In this document: positions 28,361 through 37,649 of the stretch, in pieces
Numbering within the stretch: position 1 is the first letter of the stretch
How the letters are laid out: the number at the start of each line of letters is the position of its first letter
Assembly: GCF_002797685.1 (NCBI RefSeq)
Contig: NZ_PGFH01000001.1
Span: 806,001 to 870,000, forward strand
DNA length: 64,000 bases
Reading direction: 5' to 3'
From: Salinibacterium amurskyense
GTDB lineage: Bacteria; Actinomycetota; Actinomycetes; Actinomycetales; Microbacteriaceae
The notes under the pieces: model-generated
What the model saw: the letters and a program-made list of their open reading frames with translations, nothing else
The model's database searches: none
Told to the model about the DNA's origin: nothing
Program-made: the position numbers and the translations under genes

Positions 28361-29358
28361 TGAAGAAACTGATCAACACCCCCGAGTCGGTACTCGCCGA
28401 CGCGCTCGCCGGAATCGACGCCGCGCATCCCGAGCTCAAGGTCGACCACGTCAACCGCGTGATCTACCGTGCAGAACCCACCCGCGCTGGCAAGGTCGCT
28501 CTGATCTCCGGTGGCGGCTCGGGCCACGAACCGCTCCACGGCGGCTTCGTAGGCCTCGGGATGCTCGACGCCGCGTGTGCTGGCGAAGTCTTCACCTCGC
28601 CCACCCCCGACCAGATGCAGGAAGCTACCAAGGTCGCTGACTCTGGTGCTGGCGTACTGCACATCGTCAAGAACTACACCGGCGACGTCATGAACTTCGA
28701 GATGGCCGCCGAAATGGCTGAAGCCGAAACAGGAGTGAAGGTGGCCTCGATCGTCGTCAACGACGACGTTGCCGTTCAGGACTCGCTCTACACGGCAGGC
28801 CGCCGAGGCGTTGGCCTCACCGTTCTGCTCGAGAAGATCGTCGGCGCAGCAGCTGAAGAGGGGCAAGACCTCGCCGCGGTCACCGCACTGGCACACCGCG
28901 TCAACGACTCCGGCCGCTCCATGGGAATGGCTCTCACGAGCTGCACCGTTCCCGCGGCAGGAAAGCCAACCTTCGACCTGCCCGACGACATGATGGAAAT
29001 CGGCGTCGGCATCCACGGAGAACCCGGTCGCCACCGCGAAAAGCTGGCGGATGCCGCCTCCATCGCCAAGCAACTGGTCGACCCGATCCTTGCCGACATG
29101 GACTTCACAGGCTCACCCGCCATCGTGATGATGAACGGTATGGGTGGAACCCCGCAGATCGAGCTGTACATCATGTACAACGAGGTCGCGAAGCTGCTGA
29201 AGGCCGCCGGCGTTGAGGTTGTGCGCAACCTCGTCGGTGACTACATCACGAGCCTCGACATGGCTGGCTGCTCGGTCACCATCCTCAAGGCTGACGAAGA
29301 AATGTTGAAACTATGGGATGCCCCGGTGAACACCGCCGGGCTCCGCTGGGGAGTCTAA
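28360..29358 (+). CDS. dhaK: Dihydroxyacetone kinase subunit DhaK
   Basis: This 332-residue subunit binds dihydroxyacetone covalently through a His, seen in EIGVGIHGEPGRHR around residue 215, and receives phosphate from DhaL-bound ADP/ATP. The N-terminal signature LISGGGSGHEPLHGGFVG and the IVKNYTGDVMNFEMA segment are typical. It is a full-length PTS-type DhaK, not the fused ATP-dependent enzyme. It is translated from an ATG overlapping the channel gene stop and followed by dhaL. Confidence 0.96.
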   Translation: MKKLINTPESVLADALAGIDAAHPELKVDHVNRVIYRAEPTRAGKVALISGGGSGHEPLHGGFVGLGMLDAACAGEVFTSPTPDQMQEATKVADSGAGVLHIVKNYTGDVMNFEMAAEMAEAETGVKVASIVVNDDVAVQDSLYTAGRRGVGLTVLLEKIVGAAAEEGQDLAAVTALAHRVNDSGRSMGMALTSCTVPAAGKPTFDLPDDMMEIGVGIHGEPGRHREKLADAASIAKQLVDPILADMDFTGSPAIVMMNGMGGTPQIELYIMYNEVAKLLKAAGVEVVRNLVGDYITSLDMAGCSVTILKADEEMLKLWDAPVNTAGLRWGV

Positions 29359-29363
29359 GAACT

Positions 29364-30005
29364 ATGTCTACAAGCACCATCACTCTCGACCAACTGATCG
29401 CCTGGCTTTCGCGTTTTCGCGATCTCGTGACCGAGAAGCAGAGCTACCTGACCGAACTTGATTCGGCCATCGGCGACGCTGACCACGGATCGAACATGAC
29501 CCGCGGAATGAGCGCAGTAATCGAGAAGGTTGGTGCTGCACCCGCGACCGCCGCCGACGAACTGCTCAAGTCAGTAGGAATGACTTTGGTTACCTCCGTC
29601 GGCGGCGCGAGCGGCCCCCTCTACGGCACGCTCTTCTTGCGCATGGGCGTCAACGCTGGTCCCGTCACCGAACTCGACGGAGCAGCCTTCGGCGCCGCTC
29701 TGCGGGCCGGTCTCGACGGCGTCGTAGCGCGCGGCAAGGCCGAAGCGGGCGACAAGACCATGTTCGACGCGCTCTCTCCGGCACTGGATGCGTGGGATGC
29801 TGCCGTCGCTGGCGGCGCCGACATCAGTGCTGCGGCGTCCGCGGCTTTCGCTGCCGCCGAAAAGGGTCGCGACGCGACCGAGCCTCTCGTCGCCCGCAAG
29901 GGTCGCGCGAGCTACCTCGGAGAACGCAGCGCCGGACACCTTGACCCCGGCGCCACCTCGAGCACGCTGTTGCTTCAGGCGCTCGCCGAAACCGTAGCGA
30001 GCTGA
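29364..30005 (+). CDS. dhaL: Dihydroxyacetone kinase subunit DhaL
   Basis: This 213-residue nucleotide-binding subunit keeps its ADP tightly bound and is rephosphorylated by DhaM. The Mg-binding Asp cluster is in LDSAIGDADHGSNM (about residues 32-45), and the lid region VGGASGPLYGT follows. The start at ATG 29364, five bases after the dhaK stop, gives a normal N terminus (TITLDQLIAWL); the frame extends upstream into dhaK but without support. dhaM follows after two bases. Confidence 0.95.
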   Translation: MSTSTITLDQLIAWLSRFRDLVTEKQSYLTELDSAIGDADHGSNMTRGMSAVIEKVGAAPATAADELLKSVGMTLVTSVGGASGPLYGTLFLRMGVNAGPVTELDGAAFGAALRAGLDGVVARGKAEAGDKTMFDALSPALDAWDAAVAGGADISAAASAAFAAAEKGRDATEPLVARKGRASYLGERSAGHLDPGATSSTLLLQALAETVAS

Positions 30006-30007
30006 CC

Positions 30008-30784
30008 ATGATCGGCATTGTGGTGGTGAGCCACAGCCCTGCGCTCGCGCGGGCTGCTGTGGATCTTGCCTTAGAAATGGTGGGGGAGACCCCGCCGCCG
30101 ATCGCCATTGCGGCCGGTGCCGGCGACGGCATCATCGGTACGGATGCCGTGAAGGTTGCCGAGGCAATCGACGAGGTTGCCAGCGGAGAAGGCGTTCTCG
30201 TTTTCATGGATCTCGGGTCTGCGGTGCTGAGCGGCACCATGGCCACCGAGTTCATGACCACGAGCGACGAAGTTCGACTGACGGATGCTCCCTTCGTGGA
30301 GGGCCTCATCGCCGCGATTGTGCTGGCTAACGCTGGTGCTTCGCTCGACGAGGTCGACCGCGAAGCCCGGGGCGCTATGGGCCCGAAGCAGAGCCAGCTC
30401 GCCGATCAGGGCGGGGCTGTGCCTGCGGCAGAAAGCGAAGATTCTGCCTCGGATGCTGCGCCTGCGGTAGCCGCTGCGGCATCCGCTGCTGATGGCCCAG
30501 CGGCGCTGACCGCGGAAGCCACTCTTGTGAATCCCGACGGGCTGCACTCTCGCCCGGCCGCCGCGATCGTTCAGACGCTCGCAGGCATCGATGCGAAAGT
30601 GACGATCCGCGACGTGACGACGGGTAAAGGCCCAGTTGGCGCGAACAGTTTGATTGGAATCATGTCGCTCGGCGCCAAAAAGGATGAGGTTGTCGCATTC
30701 TCGGCAACCGGCGCTGCAGCCCAGCAGGCAATCGACACGCTGCTGGAGATGACGCGCGACGGCTTCGGCGAACTCGCGAGCTAA
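30008..30784 (+). CDS. dhaM: Phosphocarrier DhaM (EIIA-HPr fusion)
   Basis: This 258-residue phosphotransfer protein passes phosphate from the PTS to DhaL-ADP. The mannose-type EIIA domain carries the phosphorylatable His9 (VVSHSPALA). An alanine-rich linker (about 135-165) leads to an HPr domain with His180 in NPDGLHSRPAA and the C-terminal NSLIGIMSLGA. The enzyme I-like domain of E. coli DhaM is absent, so a chromosomal enzyme I outside this window must supply phosphate. It ends the operon before a strong terminator. Confidence 0.94.
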   Translation: MIGIVVVSHSPALARAAVDLALEMVGETPPPIAIAAGAGDGIIGTDAVKVAEAIDEVASGEGVLVFMDLGSAVLSGTMATEFMTTSDEVRLTDAPFVEGLIAAIVLANAGASLDEVDREARGAMGPKQSQLADQGGAVPAAESEDSASDAAPAVAAAASAADGPAALTAEATLVNPDGLHSRPAAAIVQTLAGIDAKVTIRDVTTGKGPVGANSLIGIMSLGAKKDEVVAFSATGAAAQQAIDTLLEMTRDGFGELAS

Positions 30785-30808
30785 TAGCGTTCACGCGCTC
30801 ACTCACGA

Positions 30809-30841
30809 AAAGCCCGCCGAGATTCGTTCTCGGCGGGCTTT
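30809..30841 (+). terminator. Terminator of the dha operon
   Basis: A perfect 14-bp stem (AAAGCCCGCCGAGA at 30809-30822 with 30828-30841) encloses a five-base TTCGT loop, starting 25 bases after dhaM and ending in a short T run. Confidence 0.9.
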
Positions 30842-30931
30842 CTGCGTGCGGGCAATCTCCGCCGTGAGATCGCCGCTTTGCGGTAGGCCGCAGCGCGCTT
30901 GTGGGTGCCGCGGGGTACTCTCGGCAACGAC

Positions 30932-32146
30932 ATGAATCGCCAGCTCACCCTCCTCTTCGCCGCCTTCGAGGCGCTGCTCGTTGTCGCTATCGGGATTGCG
31001 ATTCCGCTGGTTCCGCTGACGCTGCTGTGGGGCATCCACTACGGTCTGGCGATTGACTGGACGGTGTTCTGGCGCACGGCGGTCGACATTTGGCTCGTCG
31101 GTCATGGCGCCGACATCACCGTCGTCCTTGATCCGGCAGTGGCGAGTTCGGTCGGCCTTGCCGCCGCGAGCACTCCCGTCACGATCACGATGGCGCTCTT
31201 GGGCTTTGCCCTGCTCACTCTTCTCTTGGGGGTGCGCGCTGGTCGCCGCGTCGCCGAGACTTCGCATGTGCTGTTGGGCACGCTCGCGTCCCTTGCGACG
31301 TTCGGGTTGGCGTCGCTCGTACTGACGCTGTCGGCGCTGCACCCGGTGGCGCGTCCGTCGCTGTGGCAGGGCACTCTGTTGCCGACCCTCGTCTTTGCGC
31401 TCGGCCTGCTGATCGGCAGCCAGATCGTGTCGGCAAGCAATCCCGTATCTGGGGGCATCCGTCGCTGGATTTCTGGATGGCCGGCTCACGTGCGCACGAT
31501 CGTCTCGACCTCTCTGCGCGGTGGCGCCATCGCGGCTGCCGGGTTGTTCGCAGTCGCTTCGCTCATCACGACGGCGGCGATTGTCACGTCGTTCGCCGAC
31601 ATCATCACGCTCTACGAAGGGCTTCACACCGAGGTGCTGGGTGGCGTCGCGGTCACGATCGGCCAACTCGCTCTTCTCCCCAACGTCGTCATCTGGGCGG
31701 CCTCGTGGCTCGTCGGCCCCGGCTTTGCGATCGGCACCGGCTCGGCGGTCTCACCGCTGGCGACCACGCTCGGGCCCGTTCCCGCGATCCCGCTGTTGGG
31801 CGCGCTACCCGGGGGAGATTTCGCTTTCGGTTTCGTAGGGCTACTTGCTCCGATCGTGGTGGGCTTCTTGGTCGCTGCCGTTCTTGGCCCGCGCATCGCC
31901 GGCGAACTTCGTCGCCGCGAGCTGGCGATAGTGGCGCTGGGAATAGGTGTCACGGCCGCGGTGATTGTGGGCGGGCTGGCCTGGGCATCCGCTGGTTCAG
32001 CTGGTCCTGGCCGTTTGGTGGATGTCGGCCCCCAGCCCTGGATCGTTGCCGCGTGGGCTGCGCTTGAGTTCTCGGTCGCGGCGGGGCTCGGCCTCTTGGC
32101 GGCTGCTCGCCCGGAACGCGCTGACGACGGGTTCACTGAGCGCTAG
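30932..32146 (+). CDS. DUF6350 (PerM-like) membrane protein
   Basis: This 404-residue polytopic protein has about ten hydrophobic segments and matches the actinobacterial DUF6350 family, often labelled cell division protein PerM. The start MNRQLTLLFAAFEALLVVAIG at 30932 is the family N terminus (quoted as 21 residues in two recognisable parts, MNRQLTLLFAAF and EALLVVAIG); an upstream GTG at 30899 is open but unlikely. It lies directly ahead of purN-purH (nine-base gap), a conserved arrangement in actinobacteria. In mycobacteria PerM stabilises divisome function; here that is an inference. Confidence 0.87.
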   Translation: MNRQLTLLFAAFEALLVVAIGIAIPLVPLTLLWGIHYGLAIDWTVFWRTAVDIWLVGHGADITVVLDPAVASSVGLAAASTPVTITMALLGFALLTLLLGVRAGRRVAETSHVLLGTLASLATFGLASLVLTLSALHPVARPSLWQGTLLPTLVFALGLLIGSQIVSASNPVSGGIRRWISGWPAHVRTIVSTSLRGGAIAAAGLFAVASLITTAAIVTSFADIITLYEGLHTEVLGGVAVTIGQLALLPNVVIWAASWLVGPGFAIGTGSAVSPLATTLGPVPAIPLLGALPGGDFAFGFVGLLAPIVVGFLVAAVLGPRIAGELRRRELAIVALGIGVTAAVIVGGLAWASAGSAGPGRLVDVGPQPWIVAAWAALEFSVAAGLGLLAAARPERADDGFTER

Positions 32147-32155
32147 GCTGGGTGG

Positions 32156-32740
32156 GTGCTCACACTCGTTGTCTTGATCTCTGGGGGCGGGTCTAACCTC
32201 GCTGCCCTGCTCGAAGCGGCCGAGAGTGCCGACTTTCCCGCTCGTGTCATCGCCGTCGGCGCCGACCGGGCTGCGGACGGTTTTGATCATGCCGAGCACT
32301 ACGGCATCCCGACCTTCTCGGTGGCGATGTCAAACTTCGAGAACCGCGACGAGTGGGGCGATGAACTGCTCGAGCAGATTCAGTTCTGGAACGCCGACCT
32401 TGTGGTGCTGAGCGGCTTCATGAAGCTGTTGCCGCCGCGTGTTGTTGAAGCGCTCTCGCCCAACATCATCAACACGCATCCGGCGTACCTTCCCGAGTTT
32501 CCGGGAGCGCACGCGGTTCGCGATGCTCTTACGGCGGGGGCAACCCAGACCGGTGCCAGTGTTATCAAGGTCGACAACGGTGTCGATAGCGGTCCGATCA
32601 TCGTGCAAGAGCGCGTTGCGATCGAGCCGGGGGATACCGAAGAACACCTGCATGCTCGCATCAAGCCGGTGGAACGGCGCTTGCTCGTGCAGACGATCGA
32701 AGACATTGCCACCAATCGCATCAACCTAAAGGAACTCTGA
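32156..32740 (+). CDS. purN: Phosphoribosylglycinamide formyltransferase
   Basis: This 194-residue enzyme transfers the formyl group of 10-formyltetrahydrofolate to GAR in purine synthesis. The phosphate loop [11 protein letters not shown] is at residues 9-19, catalytic Asn/His are in [10 protein letters not shown] near 105, and the catalytic Asp is in [13 protein letters not shown] near 142. It starts with GTG at 32156 and sits between the PerM-like gene and purH (five-base gap). Confidence 0.97.
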   Translation: MLTLVVLISGGGSNLAALLEAAESADFPARVIAVGADRAADGFDHAEHYGIPTFSVAMSNFENRDEWGDELLEQIQFWNADLVVLSGFMKLLPPRVVEALSPNIINTHPAYLPEFPGAHAVRDALTAGATQTGASVIKVDNGVDSGPIIVQERVAIEPGDTEEHLHARIKPVERRLLVQTIEDIATNRINLKEL

Positions 32741-32745
32741 ATCCC

Positions 32746-34347
32746 ATGAGCGGCCCCCGTCACAATCCTGCCGATTTCCGCGAACGCAATGTCGTTCCGA
32801 TCCGCCGCGCGCTTATCTCCGTGAGTGACAAGTCGCGACTTCTCGACCTTGCCGGCGCGCTTGCCGACGCGGGCGTCGAACTCGTCTCGACCGGTTCGAC
32901 CGCGAAGACGATTGCTGAAGCGGGCTACGACGTCACCGAGGTATCGAGCGTCACTGGTTTCCCCGAGTCGCTCGACGGTCGCGTCAAGACACTGCACCCC
33001 GCCGTGCATGCCGGCATTCTGGCCGACCTCCGCCTCGAATCGCACGAAGCTCAGCTCGCTGACCTCGGTATCAAGGCCTTCGACCTCGTCGTTGTCAACC
33101 TTTACCCCTTCGTCGAGACCGTAGCTTCGGGTGCCGCTCCCGCCGACATCGTGGAGCAGATCGACATCGGCGGCCCCGCCATGGTGCGCGCTTCTGCCAA
33201 GAACCACGCCAACGTCGCCATCGTCACAAGCCCCGACAGCTACGACGAGATCATCGCAGCCGCCGCGGGCGAGGGCACAACCTTCGCGCAGCGCTACGCG
33301 CTCGCTTCGCAAGCCTTTGCGCACACCGCCGCCTACGACACCGCGGTGTCGCAGTGGTTCATGACCGGCGCTCTGCTGGGCGACGACGCTGCCGCGGCAT
33401 CCGTTCCCACCACGCCGGCCCACCTCGACGTTGCTGCCGACCAGCTCGCCGTACTCCGCTATGGCGAGAACGCTCACCAAGAAGCAGCCCTCTACGGTGT
33501 TGCCGCTCAGCCCGGAATCGCTCAGGCCACGCAGCTCGGTGGCAAAGAGATGTCGTACAACAATTACGTGGATGCCGACGCCGCTTTGCGCGCCGCTTTC
33601 GACCACGAGACTCCCGCTGTTGCGGTCATCAAGCACGCTAACCCGTGCGGAATCGCCACGGCGGCCAGCATCGCAGAAGCCCACGTGTTGGCGCACGCCT
33701 GCGACCCCATCTCGGCCTACGGCGGAGTTATCGCGGCCAACGGAATCATCACGAAGGCTGCAGCAGAGTCGATCGCCCCGATCTTTACCGAGGTTGTCGT
33801 TGCTCCCGGCTTCGAGCCCGAAGCACTTGAGATCTTGAAGGCTAAAAAGAACCTGCGCTTGCTGCAGCTGCCCGAGGGCTACGCCCGCGACAGCCGCGAA
33901 CTGCGCCAGATCTCGGGCGGCATGCTTGTGCAAGAACTCGACGCGCACTTCTCGCCGGCATCGGCGTGGACGCTCGCTGCGGGCGACGCCGCCGATGCCG
34001 AGACCCTCGCTGACCTTGAGTTCGCGTGGCGTGCAGTGCGCGCAGTGAAGTCGAACGCTATCTTGCTTGCCGACGGCGGAGCATCCGTGGGTGTCGGTAT
34101 GGGGCAGGTGAACCGTGTTGACTCGTGCCAGCTCGCAATTTCGCGTGCGGGTGACCGGGCCAAGGGTTCGGTTGCGGCCAGCGACGCGTTCTTCCCCTTT
34201 GCTGACGGACTGCAGTTGCTGCTCGATGCCGGTGTTCGTGCGGTCGTTCAGCCCGGTGGTTCCATTCGTGATGAAGAGGTCATTGCGGCAGCGATCGAAG
34301 CTGGCGTGACGATGTACTTCACCGGAGAGCGCCACTTCTTCCACTAA
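32746..34347 (+). CDS. purH: Bifunctional AICAR formyltransferase/IMP cyclohydrolase
   Basis: This 533-residue enzyme catalyses the last two steps of IMP synthesis. The N-terminal cyclohydrolase domain has [16 protein letters not shown] and the loop GGRVKTLHP-like segment [16 protein letters not shown]. The C-terminal formyltransferase domain carries [12 protein letters not shown] and ends in the conserved [10 protein letters not shown]. The AAGGAA ribosome site and short gap show coupling with purN. The antisense strand is open for nearly 2 kb here, but that is a composition artefact. Confidence 0.97.
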   Translation: MSGPRHNPADFRERNVVPIRRALISVSDKSRLLDLAGALADAGVELVSTGSTAKTIAEAGYDVTEVSSVTGFPESLDGRVKTLHPAVHAGILADLRLESHEAQLADLGIKAFDLVVVNLYPFVETVASGAAPADIVEQIDIGGPAMVRASAKNHANVAIVTSPDSYDEIIAAAAGEGTTFAQRYALASQAFAHTAAYDTAVSQWFMTGALLGDDAAAASVPTTPAHLDVAADQLAVLRYGENAHQEAALYGVAAQPGIAQATQLGGKEMSYNNYVDADAALRAAFDHETPAVAVIKHANPCGIATAASIAEAHVLAHACDPISAYGGVIAANGIITKAAAESIAPIFTEVVVAPGFEPEALEILKAKKNLRLLQLPEGYARDSRELRQISGGMLVQELDAHFSPASAWTLAAGDAADAETLADLEFAWRAVRAVKSNAILLADGGASVGVGMGQVNRVDSCQLAISRAGDRAKGSVAASDAFFPFADGLQLLLDAGVRAVVQPGGSIRDEEVIAAAIEAGVTMYFTGERHFFH

Positions 34348-34470
34348 GCGCGACACTCAGCGCGACCGCAGCGCGGCACTCGCTCGCGTTACGGGCGCTG
34401 ACGCGCGGTTGAGAAGCGCTCGGGTGCGCTCAAGGCAAAAACATAGATTGATACAGATAGGTTTGGGCGC

Positions 34471-35670
34471 ATGATTAGTGTGGGAACGCGTTTCGGCGCA
34501 GCTTTTATTTCAGGACTTGCCGTTGCCGGCACCGTGTACCTCGCAACTGGGTTGGCGTTCTTCACGGCGAACGGTGCCGCGGCCGAGAACCTTCCGGCGA
34601 TTGCCGAGTACTTCTTGCCGATGGCGCTCGTGCTGTTCGTGTTGTACTCCCTGGCGGCAGCGCTGGAAATCAACCGGTTCTGGTACACCGCCGCGGTCAC
34701 GGGCCTCGTGCTGGGTATTGCTGCGGCATTCTTCGGAACCGCACTGGGGATCATCGCGTCAGGCGCCGAGTGGAACCCCGAGGCAATGACCTTCATCTTG
34801 GCCAGTCTGCTGGGTACCAACCTCATCTTTGTCGTTGCCACCATCATCGCGGCTGTCACCGTTGGTCGTCGTGTCTGGGCAGCAATTGCCCGGCCGGTTC
34901 ACCAGCCGACCACCCTCACCGCTCTGGTTCGTGCGCCGTCGTCACGTATGGCCGACGGCGAGCTCACGCACCTTGACCGTGTTCCCGTCGACGCCGAACT
35001 CGCGGATGCTCAGTGGGAAGGCTATGTCGCAGCGCTCCAGGCCAACGGCTTCGAGACCATCGAGGTACCCGCTGCCGATGAGCTTGCTGACTCGGTCTTC
35101 ATCGAAGACACCGTCGTGATGTTCGGCGAGGTTGCCGTGCTCACGAGCCCCGGCGCCGAAAGCCGCCAGCCCGAGATCGATGCAGTTCGCGCCAGTATCA
35201 CTGACATGGGCCTCGAGCTTCGCGAGATCACTCAGCCCGGAACGCTCGACGGCGGCGACGTTCTCAAGGTCGGCTCCACGGTCTATGTGGGCCGCGGTGG
35301 TCGCACTAATGCTGAAGGCATCCGCCAGCTGCGCGCGATCGTAACGCCCCTGGGCTACACCCTCATTGCCGTGCCGGTCGAGAAAGTGCTGCACCTCAAG
35401 AGCGGTGTCACGGCACTTCCCGACGGCACGATCATTGGGTACCCCGATCTCGTCGACAATGTCGACCTCTATGACCGTTTCTTGGCCGTGCCCGAGGCCG
35501 AAGGTGCCGCTGTTGTGGTGCTGTCGGATGACGCGGTGCTGATGTCATCGTCGGCCCCGAAAACCGCGGCTCTCATCGAGAACCTCGGGTATCGCGTCGT
35601 GACTGTTGACGTGTCAGAGTTTGAGAAGATGGAGGGCTGCGTCACATGCCTCTCCGTCCGCATCCGCTGA
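34471..35670 (+). CDS. Membrane-anchored dimethylargininase-like protein
   Basis: The 399-residue protein joins an N-terminal domain of four membrane helices (residues about 8-135) to a cytosolic amidinotransferase-fold domain (about 150-399) of the dimethylarginine dimethylaminohydrolase family. DDAH features are SVFIEDTVVM, LDGGDVLKVG, the catalytic His in VLHLKSGVTALPDGT and the catalytic Cys393 in EGCVTCLSVR. DDAH releases citrulline and methylamines from methylated arginine. The fusion is unusual compared with soluble DDAH, although similar proteins occur in related actinobacteria. Substrate assignment is by family only. Confidence 0.88.
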   Translation: MISVGTRFGAAFISGLAVAGTVYLATGLAFFTANGAAAENLPAIAEYFLPMALVLFVLYSLAAALEINRFWYTAAVTGLVLGIAAAFFGTALGIIASGAEWNPEAMTFILASLLGTNLIFVVATIIAAVTVGRRVWAAIARPVHQPTTLTALVRAPSSRMADGELTHLDRVPVDAELADAQWEGYVAALQANGFETIEVPAADELADSVFIEDTVVMFGEVAVLTSPGAESRQPEIDAVRASITDMGLELREITQPGTLDGGDVLKVGSTVYVGRGGRTNAEGIRQLRAIVTPLGYTLIAVPVEKVLHLKSGVTALPDGTIIGYPDLVDNVDLYDRFLAVPEAEGAAVVVLSDDAVLMSSSAPKTAALIENLGYRVVTVDVSEFEKMEGCVTCLSVRIR

Positions 35671-35705
35671 GTTGAGACTCTGTCAAAAAATTTAGCTTCT
35701 AACGA

Positions 35706-35852
35706 TTGTGGTTAGGTCGGAGCAGGCATATTCTAAAAAGCTGTCTGCTCCGCGTCTGGCTGACGAATTGCAGCGGTTCACGGTCGCGCCGTAGCGACCC
35801 GCAGTAATCACGATCACCGTTCGCGGTGATCCCTTTTCGTCAAGGAACCACG
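35706..35852 (+). promoter_or_regulatory. Structured leader and promoter of the ABC exporter operon
   Basis: A promoter-like pair TTGTGG (35706-35711) and TATTCT (35729-35734), spaced 17, is embedded in inverted repeats CTAAC/GTTAG (35699-35715) and CGGAGCAG/CTGCTCCG (35718-35752). The expected leader RNA then holds a perfect hairpin GGTCGC/GCGACC (35782-35799) and a terminator-like hairpin (35812-35831) just before the ribosome site AAGGAA. This layout suggests attenuation (inferred). Confidence 0.5.
35812..35835 (+). terminator. Terminator-like hairpin before the ABC exporter
   Basis: A perfect 8-bp stem (GATCACCG with CGGTGATC) closes a TTCG tetraloop and is followed by CCTTTT. It could end the upstream dimethylargininase transcript or act as an attenuator for the exporter genes 18 bases downstream. 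Confidence 0.6.
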
Positions 35853-37649
35853 TTGTCTCACGAGTCTGTCCAGCCCCCGCGCGCTAAAGCCGTGGGCACC
35901 TTTGCGGCCATCCGCCGTGTATACCCGTACGCCAAACCGGCGATGCCTCACATCTATCTCGGCATGGCGGCTGCGCTCGCGGCCGGCATTGTTGCGCTGC
36001 TGATCCCGCAAGTGTTGCGTTCGCTCGTGGATGGCCCGCTGCAGTCGGGTGACTCCGGCGAAATCTGGCCCGCTTTCTTTATCGTCCTCGGGCTCGGCAT
36101 TGTCGAAGCGATCATGATCGCACTGCGCCGCTACTTCGTGCTCACGCCCGGAACCCACGTTGAAGCGCGCATGCGCAACACGCTCTACATGACCTTGCAG
36201 CACTTGCCGGTGAGCTTCCACGATCGCTGGCCGAGTGGGCAGTTGCTGTCGCGCGCCGTGAGTGACCTGAGCCTCATCCGCCGGTGGCTGTCATTCGGGC
36301 TCGTGCTGCTCGTGGTCAACGTGCTTACGATCATCGTGGGGTTGATCTTTCTCGTCAACATCTCCTGGATTCTCGGCGTGATCTTCATCGTCACCTCGAT
36401 TCCGCTCTGGATCTACGGCTACGTGTTCGAAAAGAAGTACTCGATTGTGGCTCGCCGCAGTCAAGACCAGACCGGTGACTTGGCGACGGCCGTTGAAGAG
36501 TCGGTTCACGGCATCCGTGTTCTCAAGGCATTCGGTCGCGGCAAGCACGCGCTCGTTGGATTCTCGGCTCAGGCCGAGAGCTTGCGCGGCACCGAGATTG
36601 AGAAAGCTCGCGCCATTGCAGGCATCTGGTTGTGGCTGTTGCTCGTACCCGATGTCATGTTCGCCCTCGGCCTGCTGGGCGGCGTCTGGCTCGTTGTCGA
36701 AGGAAACATCTCGGCCGGCGACCTCGTCGCTTTCTTCGCGACCGCGACCGTATTGCGCTTCCCCGTGGAATCGATCGGTTTCTTGCTCTCGATGACGTTC
36801 GACGCGCGCACCGCGGCCGACCGCTTCTTCGAAGTCATGGACTCCGACAACCCGATCACGGATCCCGAGAACCCGGAGACGATCACGGAGAGCAAGGGGC
36901 ACCTGCAGTTCACGAACGTGCACTTCCGCTACCCGGATTCGCCCGCGAACGTTCCCGACCTCGTCAATGGTGTCGACCTCAGCATCGAGCCGGGGGAGAC
37001 GATGGCTCTTGTCGGTCTCACCGGTTCGGGCAAGTCCACGATCACGGCGCTCACAACACGGTTGTACGACGTGACAGAAGGCTCGATCAGTATCGACGGC
37101 GTCGACATCCGCAGCCTCACTCTGTTGGAGCTGCGTCGTCACCTGGCAATGGCGTTCGAGGATGCCACGCTGTTCTCGTCGAGCGTGCGCGAGAACGTGC
37201 TCATGGGGCGCCCCGACTCGAGCGAAGAGCAATTGCGCGAAGCGCTCAGCATCGCGCAGGCCGACTTTGTTTACGACCTGCCGAACGGCCTCGACACCCT
37301 CGTGGGCGAGGAGGGTTTGAGCCTCTCGGGTGGTCAACGCCAGCGACTTGCGCTCGCTCGTGCCGTTGCGGCGAAGCCCGCGGTACTCGTGCTCGACGAC
37401 CCGCTCTCCGCGCTCGACGTGGACACTGAAGCGCTCGTCGAGGCAGCGTTGCGCAAAGTGCTGAGCTCCACCACGGCACTCATCGTTGCTCACCGGCCAT
37501 CGACCGTGATGCTCGCCGACCGGGTTGCTCTTCTCGAAGATGGCAAGGTAACCGCAGTCGGAAAGCACTCCGAGCTGCTCGCCACGAGCGACCATTACCG
37601 GTACGTCATATCCAGTCTCGAAGAGGAAGAACAGGAGGTCAGCTCATGA
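35853..37649 (+). CDS. ABC exporter half-transporter, subunit 1 (degenerate Walker B)
   Basis: This 598-residue half-transporter has a six-helix membrane domain (about 30-310) fused to an ATPase. Motifs are Walker [10 protein letters not shown], signature LSGGQRQR, and Walker [12 protein letters not shown], where the catalytic Glu is Asp, as in the degenerate site of heterodimeric exporters such as TM287/288 and BmrCD. The start is TTG 35853, supported by AAGGAA; a GTG at 35826 lies inside the hairpin. It overlaps the partner gene by four bases. Multidrug or lipid export is likely, but the substrate is unknown. Confidence 0.92.
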   Translation: MSHESVQPPRAKAVGTFAAIRRVYPYAKPAMPHIYLGMAAALAAGIVALLIPQVLRSLVDGPLQSGDSGEIWPAFFIVLGLGIVEAIMIALRRYFVLTPGTHVEARMRNTLYMTLQHLPVSFHDRWPSGQLLSRAVSDLSLIRRWLSFGLVLLVVNVLTIIVGLIFLVNISWILGVIFIVTSIPLWIYGYVFEKKYSIVARRSQDQTGDLATAVEESVHGIRVLKAFGRGKHALVGFSAQAESLRGTEIEKARAIAGIWLWLLLVPDVMFALGLLGGVWLVVEGNISAGDLVAFFATATVLRFPVESIGFLLSMTFDARTAADRFFEVMDSDNPITDPENPETITESKGHLQFTNVHFRYPDSPANVPDLVNGVDLSIEPGETMALVGLTGSGKSTITALTTRLYDVTEGSISIDGVDIRSLTLLELRRHLAMAFEDATLFSSSVRENVLMGRPDSSEEQLREALSIAQADFVYDLPNGLDTLVGEEGLSLSGGQRQRLALARAVAAKPAVLVLDDPLSALDVDTEALVEAALRKVLSSTTALIVAHRPSTVMLADRVALLEDGKVTAVGKHSELLATSDHYRYVISSLEEEEQEVSS

